Notes: generated by a model from the letters alone, not told the origin. 20,007 bases of DNA from a virus (IMGVR_UViG_3300009786_000122:1-20007); one strand, 5' to 3'. Counted from the stretch's first letter, positions 1 through 6,509 are shown. Made by a program: numbers and translations.

Positions 1-678
1 GGCTCGTGACACTTTGTCCTTCATCACCGCTCTTTGCGTTTCTGGGGCCGCCTCTGCCAAGGCTCTGGCTTCTACAACATCATTCCGTAGATCTTCGGGC
101 AATTGGTTCAATGCCTCTTCTGGTGTGAGGCCAACTCCCGCTGCTTCCCTGAAGAATAGATCCGAATCGCTAATGGTGGGCATCGGGAGGCCAGCCTCTT
201 GCCACCCGTAATACGTATCATCGAACGCCTTCCTTCGGGCTTGTAGCTGCTGCGACTGCCAACCTGTTTCCCGTGTGGCAAGTTCCGATGGGGAAAACTT
301 GTAAGAGATTTGTGTCGGATCGTCAAGACTTGGCGTGAGTCTGCCCTCGTTCCAGTCTTCGAGCCCGGAACTCAGTGATTTCAGCTGCGCAGCGTCTTCA
401 CGGGATAGATTAATAGAGCCTGTGGGGCCACCCTCCGCATACGCCAAGTTACTCAGGTATCTATCCCGATCCACTCGTCTGCGATCGAGAATCCGATCGT
501 CTTCTCCGGCTGCCAACCGACTCTCTTGGTTTTGTAAGAACCCGAGTTGCGCCTCCAGGCGGTTCTCAGAGGCATCTTCAAATTTGTCGGCACGCCGCTG
601 TCGAATTCTTCCGGTTACGGCATCCGCAACACTGCCAATTCCCTGCGCTGCGCCACCGACGTAGTCGTACCATGCCAT
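1..678 (-). CDS. Virion-associated protein candidate, C-terminus cut by window edge
   Basis: An open frame runs from an ATG at 678 through 226 codons to base 1 without a stop, so the C-terminus lies outside the window. The start is supported by AAGGA (685-689) six bases upstream. The protein begins MAWYDYVGGAAQGIGS, then continues as a charged, Arg/Glu/Gln/Ala-rich and probably helical chain. No signal peptide, clear membrane segment or catalytic motif was seen, and no family is recognised. Its Gly/Ala-rich start followed by a Gln/Asn/Glu helical stretch resembles the layout of the N-terminus of the 677-residue protein just upstream, so a related internal-virion or tail-associated role is inferred from position and composition only. 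The AT-rich 46-bp gap before it holds no convincing terminator. Confidence 0.8.
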   Translation of the reverse strand, partial: MAWYDYVGGAAQGIGSVADAVTGRIRQRRADKFEDASENRLEAQLGFLQNQESRLAAGEDDRILDRRRVDRDRYLSNLAYAEGGPTGSINLSREDAAQLKSLSSGLEDWNEGRLTPSLDDPTQISYKFSPSELATRETGWQSQQLQARRKAFDDTYYGWQEAGLPMPTISDSDLFFREAAGVGLTPEEALNQLPEDLRNDVVEARALAEAAPETQRAVMKDKVSRA

Positions 679-724
679 AACTAATCCTTTATTCCCGCGA
701 GATCATAACGTTTGTTAAAGTAAT

Positions 725-2758
725 TTACAGCCATCCCATCGAACTCGCTTTCTGGATCATCTCCATTACTTCCTCGTATTTATGCCGATTCGAATACTGC
801 AACATAAATTTACTAAGCTCAGATTGAGACATCTTCTGATATTCGGCAAATCGTGGAAGAATCTTCTGGGTGAATTCTTTCAGAAAAGTTTCTTTACCTA
901 TACGCAGACCTTCTTCGCCTAATCCACGGGACAAATCAAGAGGACCAGTTGTAGCGGGTTGCCCGAGTCGACGGGTTGTCAGATTTCTGGCTGCGGCTAT
1001 CATGGCTGGTGTGAAGTGGAGAAGAGAGGCTCCTGTGACACCAGCTGCCGCTCCAGCGCCTGCTATCACGCCAGCGACCTGAAGGGATTTTCCAATGCGC
1101 GCATTGTCTTCCGGCGTAAATTGCTGAAGTCGGCTGGTTTCCGCTCCCGATGCTTGATCCTGGGCTTTCTGTTGATAAAAGTCGCCTATGTGTCCAAATG
1201 TTCTCGGCACAACCCCCTGCCCGAGTTGCGCGATGTCTGGCCGTGTCATACTGAGCCATTCCTGAGATCCAGGCGGCGAGCCGAAGGCCGGGTTATTGGC
1301 GGGGGCTTGGTCATAGATCCGCTGCTGATTTGGAGGGAGGTCGTAGTTCGCGATAATACGGTTGGGCGTCGCCGGGGGCCGAACAGCCTGTTGCACTGCT
1401 GTTGCGGGGGTCTCTGCCACTACTTCTGCTGCGGGCCCTTGCACTACTGGTGCGGTGGGGGCTTCCCCTCTCCCCACGGCTTGTATTTGTGCGGGGGTGA
1501 AGGCTTGGTATCGTGCGGCTTGCGCGCTAGGGCTAAAAGGCCCGGACGTTATTTGGTTGGGCAAGAACTTCGCGAGGTTGCCCTCCATTGTCCCAGGGGA
1601 GAAGTTTGGGTGAAAAGGTTGTGTGGGATCACCAAAGATTTGCCCGGAGGGTGTAGGCGCCGGAGCGCCCTGGTAGCCTGCGTTCCCAGGCAGGAACTGT
1701 GAGCCTGCTCGCAGCGCACTGCCCACGTCTCCGCTAAATCCCCCAGAGGCAATAGAGGCAAGTGCTCTGGGATTCAGAATGCTCCGCTGAATGGCCGACA
1801 TGGCAGATTCTCCAGCGACTTTTCCTGCGACATTTTTGGCACCCCCGGCAAAGCCCCCCGCTGGGATTCCTCCGAGTATGGCAGACATGATATGATCCCG
1901 TTTCGATCCCCCGGAGGCTGCGCTTCCGAGGACTCCCAAGCCAGCTCCAATCGCGCCTTGCGCAGCGAGGGATAAACCACCCGTAAAGGGAGCTAACGCA
2001 AACGGGGCGGCGATGGAGGCTATTTTGATAGCCTTTCTCCACCAGGGAGTGCCTTTTTGCTCTTCAACCGCCGGGTCGGGGGGAGGGGGTTGTAGCGACA
2101 ACGCCGTCGCGGCATCCATTTGCTGCGCGAGCATCGCCGACATGGATGCTTCGCGTGCCGTGCGAGCCGCCGCACGAGATCGTGCGAACTCCGCGACTTG
2201 CCGATCGGCCTCTGCTGCACCTGCGCCAAGGCCATAGTTACTCATGGCGTTAAACTGTAAATTCGGATCGACATTCGCGAGGGCTTTCCGTCGTTCCCCA
2301 ATAGACGTGGACGTGGCCATGTCTCCATAGGGGGTGAGGTCGAGTCCTGCGAGAGGATTGATTACGCCGCCATACGCCGTGGGTAACGGCGCGTTCGCAT
2401 AGTTTGCGCCCGTGGTTCCCAATAATTTTTGCTGCTGGACAAAGCGTTGCTCTTGCCCCAAGGGCATTGCGCCCAGCAATCCCGTGGCGCGCATATCCTG
2501 GTTCTGCGCAAGATCCCCGGTGAAGTTAAACGAATTCGCCCGCGCACTTGCTTGGCGATTGTAGTCTTGCACCTTCCGGAGATAGAGGGCGTTCTCCTCG
2601 TTCTGCTGTGCTCTCGCGGCATCGCCCTCGCGTTGGGCGGCGCCCCCAAACATACCGCTGACGCCACCAACGAGCTGAGATGCGGCTTTAGTCGCCGCGG
2701 CCCAGTCTTCGCCAGTCCAGTCCGTCGTAAATTCTTTTACTTGACCCTTTATCCCCAT
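725..2758 (-). CDS. Large internal-virion/ejection-type protein candidate with hydrophobic segment
   Basis: This 677-residue protein starts at ATG 2758, four bases after the previous stop, with only a weak AGGGA upstream. The first 220 residues are Gln/Ala/Asn/Arg-rich and probably helical. A Pro-rich linker (about 222-230) is followed by WWRKAIKIASIAAP and a long hydrophobic Gly/Ala stretch (about 239-284) that could enter a membrane. The motif RDHIMSAIL (287-295) recurs in related form in the next three genes upstream. The middle is Pro/Gly/Ala-rich and disordered-looking, a second Gly/Ala-rich hydrophobic patch (about 560-585) follows, and the C-terminal 80 residues are charged and helical. 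No lysozyme, transglycosylase or peptidase signature was found. Large helical proteins with membrane-active segments downstream of the nozzle gene in podoviruses are often ejected with the DNA. That role is inferred here from position, and the family is not recognised. Confidence 0.85.
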   Translation of the reverse strand: MGIKGQVKEFTTDWTGEDWAAATKAASQLVGGVSGMFGGAAQREGDAARAQQNEENALYLRKVQDYNRQASARANSFNFTGDLAQNQDMRATGLLGAMPLGQEQRFVQQQKLLGTTGANYANAPLPTAYGGVINPLAGLDLTPYGDMATSTSIGERRKALANVDPNLQFNAMSNYGLGAGAAEADRQVAEFARSRAAARTAREASMSAMLAQQMDAATALSLQPPPPDPAVEEQKGTPWWRKAIKIASIAAPFALAPFTGGLSLAAQGAIGAGLGVLGSAASGGSKRDHIMSAILGGIPAGGFAGGAKNVAGKVAGESAMSAIQRSILNPRALASIASGGFSGDVGSALRAGSQFLPGNAGYQGAPAPTPSGQIFGDPTQPFHPNFSPGTMEGNLAKFLPNQITSGPFSPSAQAARYQAFTPAQIQAVGRGEAPTAPVVQGPAAEVVAETPATAVQQAVRPPATPNRIIANYDLPPNQQRIYDQAPANNPAFGSPPGSQEWLSMTRPDIAQLGQGVVPRTFGHIGDFYQQKAQDQASGAETSRLQQFTPEDNARIGKSLQVAGVIAGAGAAAGVTGASLLHFTPAMIAAARNLTTRRLGQPATTGPLDLSRGLGEEGLRIGKETFLKEFTQKILPRFAEYQKMSQSELSKFMLQYSNRHKYEEVMEMIQKASSMGWL

Positions 2759-2761
2759 GGT

Positions 2762-3769
2762 TTAATACGTCCCTGCTTGTTGACGAGTTCGATTTAAGAA
2801 TTCCTGATTGATCGTTGCTCGTTGCTTCTCCAGGAATTGATAATATGATAAGTTTTCGTTATGACGTGCTTGTTCGGCGGCTAGATTTTGCGCGTTCCAG
2901 CCTAACGTCCCGGACTGCGTTAAGGAGGCGGCTTGCCGCAAGAAATTTTCGTTCTGTGCGCGTACTTGATTATTGGCACTAAAGATTGCCATCATCCGAC
3001 CTGAGTCGCCTTGGGCAATAGCTTCTTGCATTTGCAACGCGGCAGTGGTGTCAGCACGATTTTGCTGCGCCGCCTGAACCGCAATATCACGTCGCCCCGC
3101 AAGAAGTTGACTATTGAAGTCGTTATTATTATTTTGTAGCCCTTGTCGCGCACGTCCCCCGAGGCCACTCATCCCGCCACGCAACAAATTTTGATCAAGT
3201 TGTGCACCCTGCTGTGCACGTTGGGCGTTTAAGAGTTCCTTCTGCTGCTCAAAGAGCTGGTCCTGCTGAACTTGGCCCATCGTTTCAGGCTTCGCCAAAA
3301 TGGCGTTCATCAACCGATTGCGCTGATCTTCGCCTACACCGGTAAACTGTTCGGCATACTGGGGTTGATAGCTGGAGTAATATGCCGAAGGCCGTTCTGG
3401 CGTCGAGAATTGCGAGCGTTCGGGTGTGGGGTAGCCTGGATAGGCACCGTTAGCAGTCTCTCCGCCACCCTCTCCGCCAGCCTCTCCGTTGCCACCACCG
3501 TCGCCACCATCCCCACCCCCAACTTCAGGAGCGCCACCGGGCGTATTCGTGGCACGTCCTTGTAAGTTTGTTCGGAGATTTCCCCAGTGTCCCAGCTCGC
3601 CGCCCTGGTTATACCAGTCGTCAAGTTCTGCTTGGTCGGCACCACGATTCAGCTGTGTTTGATACTGATTCTGTACCGTGTTATCAAAGAGTGCGCGGTC
3701 GCCAGATTTGCCAAGAGACGCCCAATACCCCTCATCATTTTCCGCGTCTTGAAATCCATCAGTGGGCAT
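2762..3769 (-). CDS. Gln/Asn/Ala-rich virion-associated protein candidate
   Basis: The start is set at ATG 3769 because GGGAG (3778-3782) sits eight bases upstream. The in-frame TTG at 3784 would overlap the previous gene and has no better ribosome site. The resulting 335-residue protein is acidic at the N-terminus. It then has a Gly/Glu/Asp-rich linker (about residues 78-103), a Tyr/Pro-rich patch (about 110-142) and a long Gln/Asn/Ala/Arg-rich, probably coiled helical C-terminal half. RNRLMNAIL (150-158) marks the transition into the helical half and matches a motif in the neighbouring genes. There is no signal peptide or membrane segment, and no family is recognised. The gene order and composition suggest an internal or tail-associated structural protein, which is inference. 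Confidence 0.82.
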   Translation of the reverse strand: MPTDGFQDAENDEGYWASLGKSGDRALFDNTVQNQYQTQLNRGADQAELDDWYNQGGELGHWGNLRTNLQGRATNTPGGAPEVGGGDGGDGGGNGEAGGEGGGETANGAYPGYPTPERSQFSTPERPSAYYSSYQPQYAEQFTGVGEDQRNRLMNAILAKPETMGQVQQDQLFEQQKELLNAQRAQQGAQLDQNLLRGGMSGLGGRARQGLQNNNNDFNSQLLAGRRDIAVQAAQQNRADTTAALQMQEAIAQGDSGRMMAIFSANNQVRAQNENFLRQAASLTQSGTLGWNAQNLAAEQARHNENLSYYQFLEKQRATINQEFLNRTRQQAGTY

Positions 3770-3773
3770 GAAA

Positions 3774-4529
3774 TTATCTCCCAAAGAGCCGACTGGCCCC
3801 GCCTAAGATGGCCGATTGGACCTGATTCCGTGGCTGAATATTCTTTTTCCCGCGCTTCGGCGCTTTCTTTTTTCTCGTGCCTTGTGCGGTGGATGCAGCA
3901 GCGCCCATTGCGGGGCCAACCCAATCATACTGGGGCTGCTGTTGCGGGATGGGCGTCTGATACGCAGCATTCCCAAGGGCTGCTCCCTGAGAGAACGGAG
4001 CAATCGTCCCAGCATTCCCAAGGGCTGCTCCCTGAAGATTTGCAAAAGATGCTTGTCTCTGCTGCTCGGCCTGCCCACGGAGCGCTTCATACTGCGAATA
4101 TTGAGCTTTTATCGCCTTCTTCTGCTCAGGAGTGATTTGCCCGCCGCCTACGGGAGTCTCGTCAACGAGCCCACGGTTTGTGCCGCCCCCAGCTCCCAAA
4201 CCGGAATAAAAAATATACGGATTCGGACCACCATAGATCCCGTCTTCGTTGAGAGGAGGTGATCCGGGCGATGGCAAGTCTTGCCTGGGTCCAGTGTTGG
4301 GGTCGAATGGCCCGCCATCGTAGATAGGACCGTTGAAGAGCGGCGGTGTAGCTTCGTAGGCAAAGTTGGGGTCACCCTGGCCCTTGGCGCGATTCTCCGC
4401 TCGTATGGCGCGTTCGTACATTTCCCGTGCTTGGTCGGTTCTCGACAAATACTGTCCGTAGTTCGGGTCGCCCTGCGGTCGGCCATACGGACCTAATCCG
4501 TCAGTACGTGGGTCGTATCTTTGTGACAT
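3774..4529 (-). CDS. Gly/Pro/Gln-rich virion-associated protein candidate with basic tail
   Basis: The start is ATG 4529, embedded in TAATG with the previous stop and preceded by a perfect AGGAGG nine bases upstream. An in-frame start at 4562 would ignore this site. The 251-residue protein begins MSQRYDPRTDGLG and is rich in Gly, Pro, Asn, Tyr and Gln. A helical Lys/Gln patch lies around residues 125-155. A 15-residue tandem duplication starting QGAALGNA follows (about 157-186), encoded by a 25-bp exact repeat at 45-bp spacing. The C-terminus is strongly basic (RKKKAPKRGKK) and ends with RNQVQSAIL plus nine residues. The KKKAPK block and the AIL motif both recur in the adjacent upstream protein. 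Its function is unknown, and nucleic acid or partner binding by the basic tail is only a possibility. Confidence 0.82.
   Translation of the reverse strand: MSQRYDPRTDGLGPYGRPQGDPNYGQYLSRTDQAREMYERAIRAENRAKGQGDPNFAYEATPPLFNGPIYDGGPFDPNTGPRQDLPSPGSPPLNEDGIYGGPNPYIFYSGLGAGGGTNRGLVDETPVGGGQITPEQKKAIKAQYSQYEALRGQAEQQRQASFANLQGAALGNAGTIAPFSQGAALGNAAYQTPIPQQQPQYDWVGPAMGAAASTAQGTRKKKAPKRGKKNIQPRNQVQSAILGGASRLFGR
3778..3782 (-). promoter_or_regulatory. Ribosome binding site deciding ATG 3769
   Basis: GGGAG on the minus strand lies eight bases before ATG 3769 and overlaps nothing competing. The longer frame would begin at TTG 3784, upstream of this site. This argues for the shorter 335-residue protein. 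Confidence 0.7.
3966..4035. repeat. 25-bp exact direct repeat at 45-bp spacing (two copies)
   Basis: Copies at 3966-3990 and 4011-4035 are identical over 25 bases, starting AGCATTCCCAAGGGC on the plus strand and separated by 20 bases. The spacing is a multiple of three, and the repeat encodes two copies of QGAALGNA in the minus-strand protein. This is an in-frame tandem duplication inside a gene. With only two copies and a coding context, it is not a CRISPR array. Confidence 0.9.
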
Positions 4530-5146
4530 TAGACGTTTCCTCCTAGTTGCTGTTGCATCCACGCAATGGCGGAGGCAGGGTCATTACCACCCGGAGCGCC
4601 CATAGGTCCGGGCATCATCTCCGTCGATGGCATGGGGCCCATGGGGGGCAGGGGTGGTGGTGGTGGTGCCATTCCGGCCATCATCGGATCAGGCGGTAAT
4701 CCCATGGGAGGAGGCCCTGGAGGGGGCCCCATCGGTGGGGGCCCCATCGGCGGTCCAGCCATCATGGGCGGGGGCCCTGGCGGTGGGGGGGCCATCATCG
4801 GTGGACGTGGCGGTCCAGGATCGAGAATGGCATTCTGAATATGGTTATACTGCACCTGCGAGGGGAAATTTTTTGGAGGGGGTGGTGGCGGGGCATTTTT
4901 CGCCGCCTGCCCCATCGGAGAGATGTAGAGTGGGGGAACGCCCATTGCCGACGGACCCTTTGGCGCTTTCTTTTTGGGTTTCCCGGCGCCGCCTGGAGGC
5001 GCTTGTGGCACCGGTTCCTGCCCAGGGGCCACCGGACGTGCAATCATTCCGTATCCGGGTCCACCGGCTGCGTCGGCGGCACGAGACATATTGGGTTGTC
5101 CAAAACCCATTGGGGAGAGATTGTTGGCTTGGAGTCCTGGGGGCAT
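4529..5146 (-). CDS. Proline/methionine/glycine-rich low-complexity protein
   Basis: The frame ends in TAATG with the next gene. I place the start at ATG 5146 (205 residues, GGA seven bases upstream), which overlaps the DUF5675 gene by 103 bp. Other possible starts are TTG 5158, ATG 5089 and ATG 5047, the last forming an ATGA overlap with that gene's stop. The N-terminal repeat of SPMG phrases (LSPMG near the start, ISPMG near residue 75) argues that the upstream part is translated. The protein has a KPKKKAPKG block (about 55-63), YNHIQNAIL (100-108) and then about 70 residues of PP, PPM, PPMG and PPPGPP repeats, closing with a short helical tail. It should be disordered or polyproline-II-like. 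No family is recognised. Position suggests a virion-associated role, by inference. Confidence 0.75.
   Translation of the reverse strand: MPPGLQANNLSPMGFGQPNMSRAADAAGGPGYGMIARPVAPGQEPVPQAPPGGAGKPKKKAPKGPSAMGVPPLYISPMGQAAKNAPPPPPPKNFPSQVQYNHIQNAILDPGPPRPPMMAPPPPGPPPMMAGPPMGPPPMGPPPGPPPMGLPPDPMMAGMAPPPPPLPPMGPMPSTEMMPGPMGAPGGNDPASAIAWMQQQLGGNV
4539..4544 (-). promoter_or_regulatory. Consensus ribosome binding site deciding ATG 4529
   Basis: A perfect AGGAGG on the minus strand lies nine bases before the ATG of the TAATG junction. This is one of the strongest ribosome sites in the window and places the start at 4529 rather than at the in-frame codon at 4562. Confidence 0.8.
4598..4819 (-). repeat. 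Coding low-complexity proline/methionine/glycine repeat
   Basis: The codons of the proline-rich protein form an imperfect short-period repeat, visible on the plus strand as recurring GGGGGCCCCATCGG-type units and GGTGG runs. The encoded units are variants of PPMG, PPPMM and PPPGPP. The pattern is seen directly in the sequence. The plus strand is open through here because the repeat avoids stops in several frames, so overlapping plus-strand frames here are not evidence of genes. Confidence 0.8.
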
Positions 5147-5526
5147 ATTGTAATCCAATGTGGGCCGCGTGCCTCTTCAAGGGCGGCGAGTAAGGGGATA
5201 AACGCGAGACGGGATTGCGAGACCCCGGTTGCTGTGCGTCCGAATCCTGGAAGAATGCACCCACTGGTATCGGCAATGGTGTTGCCGGAGTGGATGCGAA
5301 TGCCCGTAAAATTCGGGACTTTTCGTAAGATGGGTAAGCGTCGTTTGAATCGTGGTGAATGGGTCACTTCCACCAGATACCGCCCATAGGGAATGGCTGT
5401 CTCGTGCTTAATCTTGACAGGTCGCATCGCATCTTCTAGCGTAAAACAATGAAACCGTTCATTGATGTACAGTCGACCAAACGTGCGATTCTGAATCGTT
5501 GGTTCACGTTCCAGTCGCAAGTCCAC
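5044..5526 (-). CDS. DUF5675 family protein in lysis region
   Basis: This 160-residue protein starts at GTG 5526, four bases after the previous stop. The opening DLRLERE...TFGRLYI...FTLED, followed by IPYGRYLVEV and GIRIHSGN...DTSGCILPG, matches what I know of the DUF5675 family, common in phages and prophages. His79, Asp86 and the Ser88-Gly89-Cys90 trio are the conserved-looking polar residues. Their order recalls the His/Ser-Gly-Cys centre of YkuD L,D-transpeptidases, but the spacing is shorter, so enzymatic activity is an inference. The family domain should end near residue 127, and the last 30 residues overlap the start of the proline-rich gene. It follows a holin-like gene, so a role in cell-wall modification or lysis is possible. 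No signal peptide is visible. Confidence 0.85.
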   Translation of the reverse strand: MDLRLEREPTIQNRTFGRLYINERFHCFTLEDAMRPVKIKHETAIPYGRYLVEVTHSPRFKRRLPILRKVPNFTGIRIHSGNTIADTSGCILPGFGRTATGVSQSRLAFIPLLAALEEARGPHWITICPQDSKPTISPQWVLDNPICLVPPTQPVDPDTE

Positions 5527-5529
5527 GCG

Positions 5530-5802
5530 TTACTCAGACACAACGTGGATCGCTTGATTGGTAATTGTGCGCAAGGCAATATTCCCGATGCCCACAATCA
5601 TGCTCGTAATCCCAGCTGGGATCGGAAGTACGCCACTCAATTCAATACATACCGTCACGACGTTAAACCAGAAGGTCTTACTGAGAAATAAACTTTTTGT
5701 GATCACGTTATCAGCCCTTTCGTATGATGCAGATGCCGCTGTAAAGAGTGCCAGCAATTTACTTGCTTTTTTATAGATTTTATAGATCCGAAAGATATTC
5801 AC
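5530..5802 (-). CDS. Holin-like small membrane protein
   Basis: A 90-residue protein is read from GTG 5802, one base after the previous stop, with GGA a few bases upstream. TTG 5814 is an alternative start with no visible ribosome site. After a basic helix (NIFRIYKIYKKASK) comes SKTFWFNVVTVCIELSGVLP (about residues 41-60) and a second hydrophobic segment, ITSMIVGIGNIALRTIT (65-81). The phrase SKTFW-N-(hydrophobic)-LP-(hydrophobic)-NI-LR is typical of small phage membrane proteins annotated as holin-like. Two possible membrane helices, the size and the position before DUF5675 support a holin or holin-accessory role in the inner membrane. The exact family is not certain. Confidence 0.75.
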   Translation of the reverse strand: MNIFRIYKIYKKASKLLALFTAASASYERADNVITKSLFLSKTFWFNVVTVCIELSGVLPIPAGITSMIVGIGNIALRTITNQAIHVVSE

Positions 5803-5803
5803 G

Positions 5804-6001
5804 TTATCCAGCAATCAAACGATCGAGTTTTTCGTCTATAGAATGTAACTTGTCCGCATTTTGTTCCAGCCGTTCATCTAATCGACGATAACGTTCGGAA
5901 CAGACCGCTTCGTGCACGTTCACGCGCCCTTCTAAGCGCACGAGCCAGATCACGACGGACACGGCTGGCACCCCAATAGCCACAAGCAATAACATTTCCA
6001 T
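5804..6001 (-). CDS. Small membrane-anchored coiled-coil protein, probable lysis cassette
   Basis: The 65-residue protein starts at ATG 6001 (ATG 5995 is an equally possible start two codons in). There is no clear Shine-Dalgarno, and the gene starts three bases before the upstream stop ends. One N-terminal membrane helix (about residues 3-22) is followed by a charged amphipathic helix, RLDERLEQNADKLHSIDEKL, with heptad-like spacing. A membrane anchor plus short coiled coil is common among small lysis-cassette proteins such as XhlA-type or spanin-like partners. No lipobox is present, so an outer-membrane spanin is unlikely. The assignment rests on topology and its place directly before the holin-like gene. 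Confidence 0.75.
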   Translation of the reverse strand: MEMLLLVAIGVPAVSVVIWLVRLEGRVNVHEAVCSERYRRLDERLEQNADKLHSIDEKLDRLIAG

Positions 6002-6003
6002 AA

Positions 6004-6195
6004 CTATTCAGAATCTGGTGGATAAGTAAACGAACCATCTGCATTTTTATGTGCTCCTGCTTGCGCGGTATACCATGTGTCTTCATCCACTTCGACATAG
6101 CCGCTTGGGAGTTGCGGGGGCGTATTTGATCGATACCGGCATGCCTTGTTCACGTCGTCGGCGTCATCGAGTTCTATGGAGTAGAGGGTGTGCAT
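6004..6195 (-). CDS. Small acidic protein of unknown function
   Basis: The gene encodes 63 residues from ATG 6195, joined to the upstream gene by a TAATG overlap and preceded by GGAG eight bases upstream, which makes translation likely. The protein is acidic and soluble, opening MHTLYSIELDDADDV and containing a Tyr/Trp-bearing segment (VEVDEDTWYTAQAG) and a Pro-rich end. No domain is recognised. It sits between fibre-like genes and the lysis cassette and could belong to either group. Confidence 0.7.
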   Translation of the reverse strand: MHTLYSIELDDADDVNKACRYRSNTPPQLPSGYVEVDEDTWYTAQAGAHKNADGSFTYPPDSE

Positions 6196-6500
6196 TAGTA
6201 ATACTCCAAGACATAAAAGCTATATTTGATACTTCCTGCGCCATTGTCTTGATTTGTTGAAACTACGATTGAGGCTGTGGTTGTATTGGTAATGGTCCAG
6301 CCTGCATCCAAACTAAATTCATTTGTTTCTTCCATACCATTTGTGTTGCCGCCAAATCGCGTCTGGATCATGATGGCTTTGCCAGCATCCGTGAGGGTAG
6401 TCCCAAACGTCACTGTTTTGGTGCCTTCAAACCCATCAGCAACCGCTACTGAACCGGATGAATATTGAACTGACCGAATCGTACTTGGGGCGTAACTCAT
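6195..6500 (-). CDS. Small beta-rich virion-surface protein candidate
   Basis: A 101-residue protein starts at ATG 6500, ten bases after the preceding stop, with AAGAG just upstream. The sequence alternates hydrophobic and Ser/Thr/Gly residues, for example TIRSVQYSSGSVAVADG and ASIVVSTNQDNGAGSIKYSF. It reads as a single beta-sandwich domain without signal peptide or membrane helix. Small all-beta proteins in this position after the tail hub are often tail-fibre or decoration components. No family is recognised, so the role is inferred from context. Confidence 0.75.
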   Translation of the reverse strand: MSYAPSTIRSVQYSSGSVAVADGFEGTKTVTFGTTLTDAGKAIMIQTRFGGNTNGMEETNEFSLDAGWTITNTTTASIVVSTNQDNGAGSIKYSFYVLEYY

Positions 6501-6509
6501 ATAAGGCTC

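Noticed and set aside
335-664. Plus-strand open frame of about 110 codons
   Set aside because: It lies opposite the partial minus-strand gene that enters from the left edge, has no ribosome site and gives an Arg/Ser-rich product typical of an antisense frame.
679-724. TATGAT -10-like hexamer in the AT-rich gap before the left-edge gene
   Set aside because: No acceptable -35 at the right distance, and AT-rich gaps produce such hexamers by chance.
959-1702. Plus-strand open frame of 247 codons
   Set aside because: It is antisense to the 677-residue gene, Cys/Arg/Gly-rich with no domain, and open only because of the composition of the Pro/Ala-rich coding strand.
3966-4035. Possible CRISPR-like repeat
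   Set aside because: Only two copies with a 20-base gap, in frame and coding, so a simple gene-internal duplication.
3587-4135. Plus-strand open frame of 182 codons crossing two minus-strand genes
   Set aside because: It spans a minus-strand gene junction that has a strong AGGAGG or GGGAG-supported layout, and the product has no recognisable features.
4566-5193. Gly-rich plus-strand frames opposite the proline-rich gene
   Set aside because: The reverse complement of proline-rich codons reads as glycine-rich, so openness here follows from the repeat. There is no ribosome site and all neighbours are on the minus strand.
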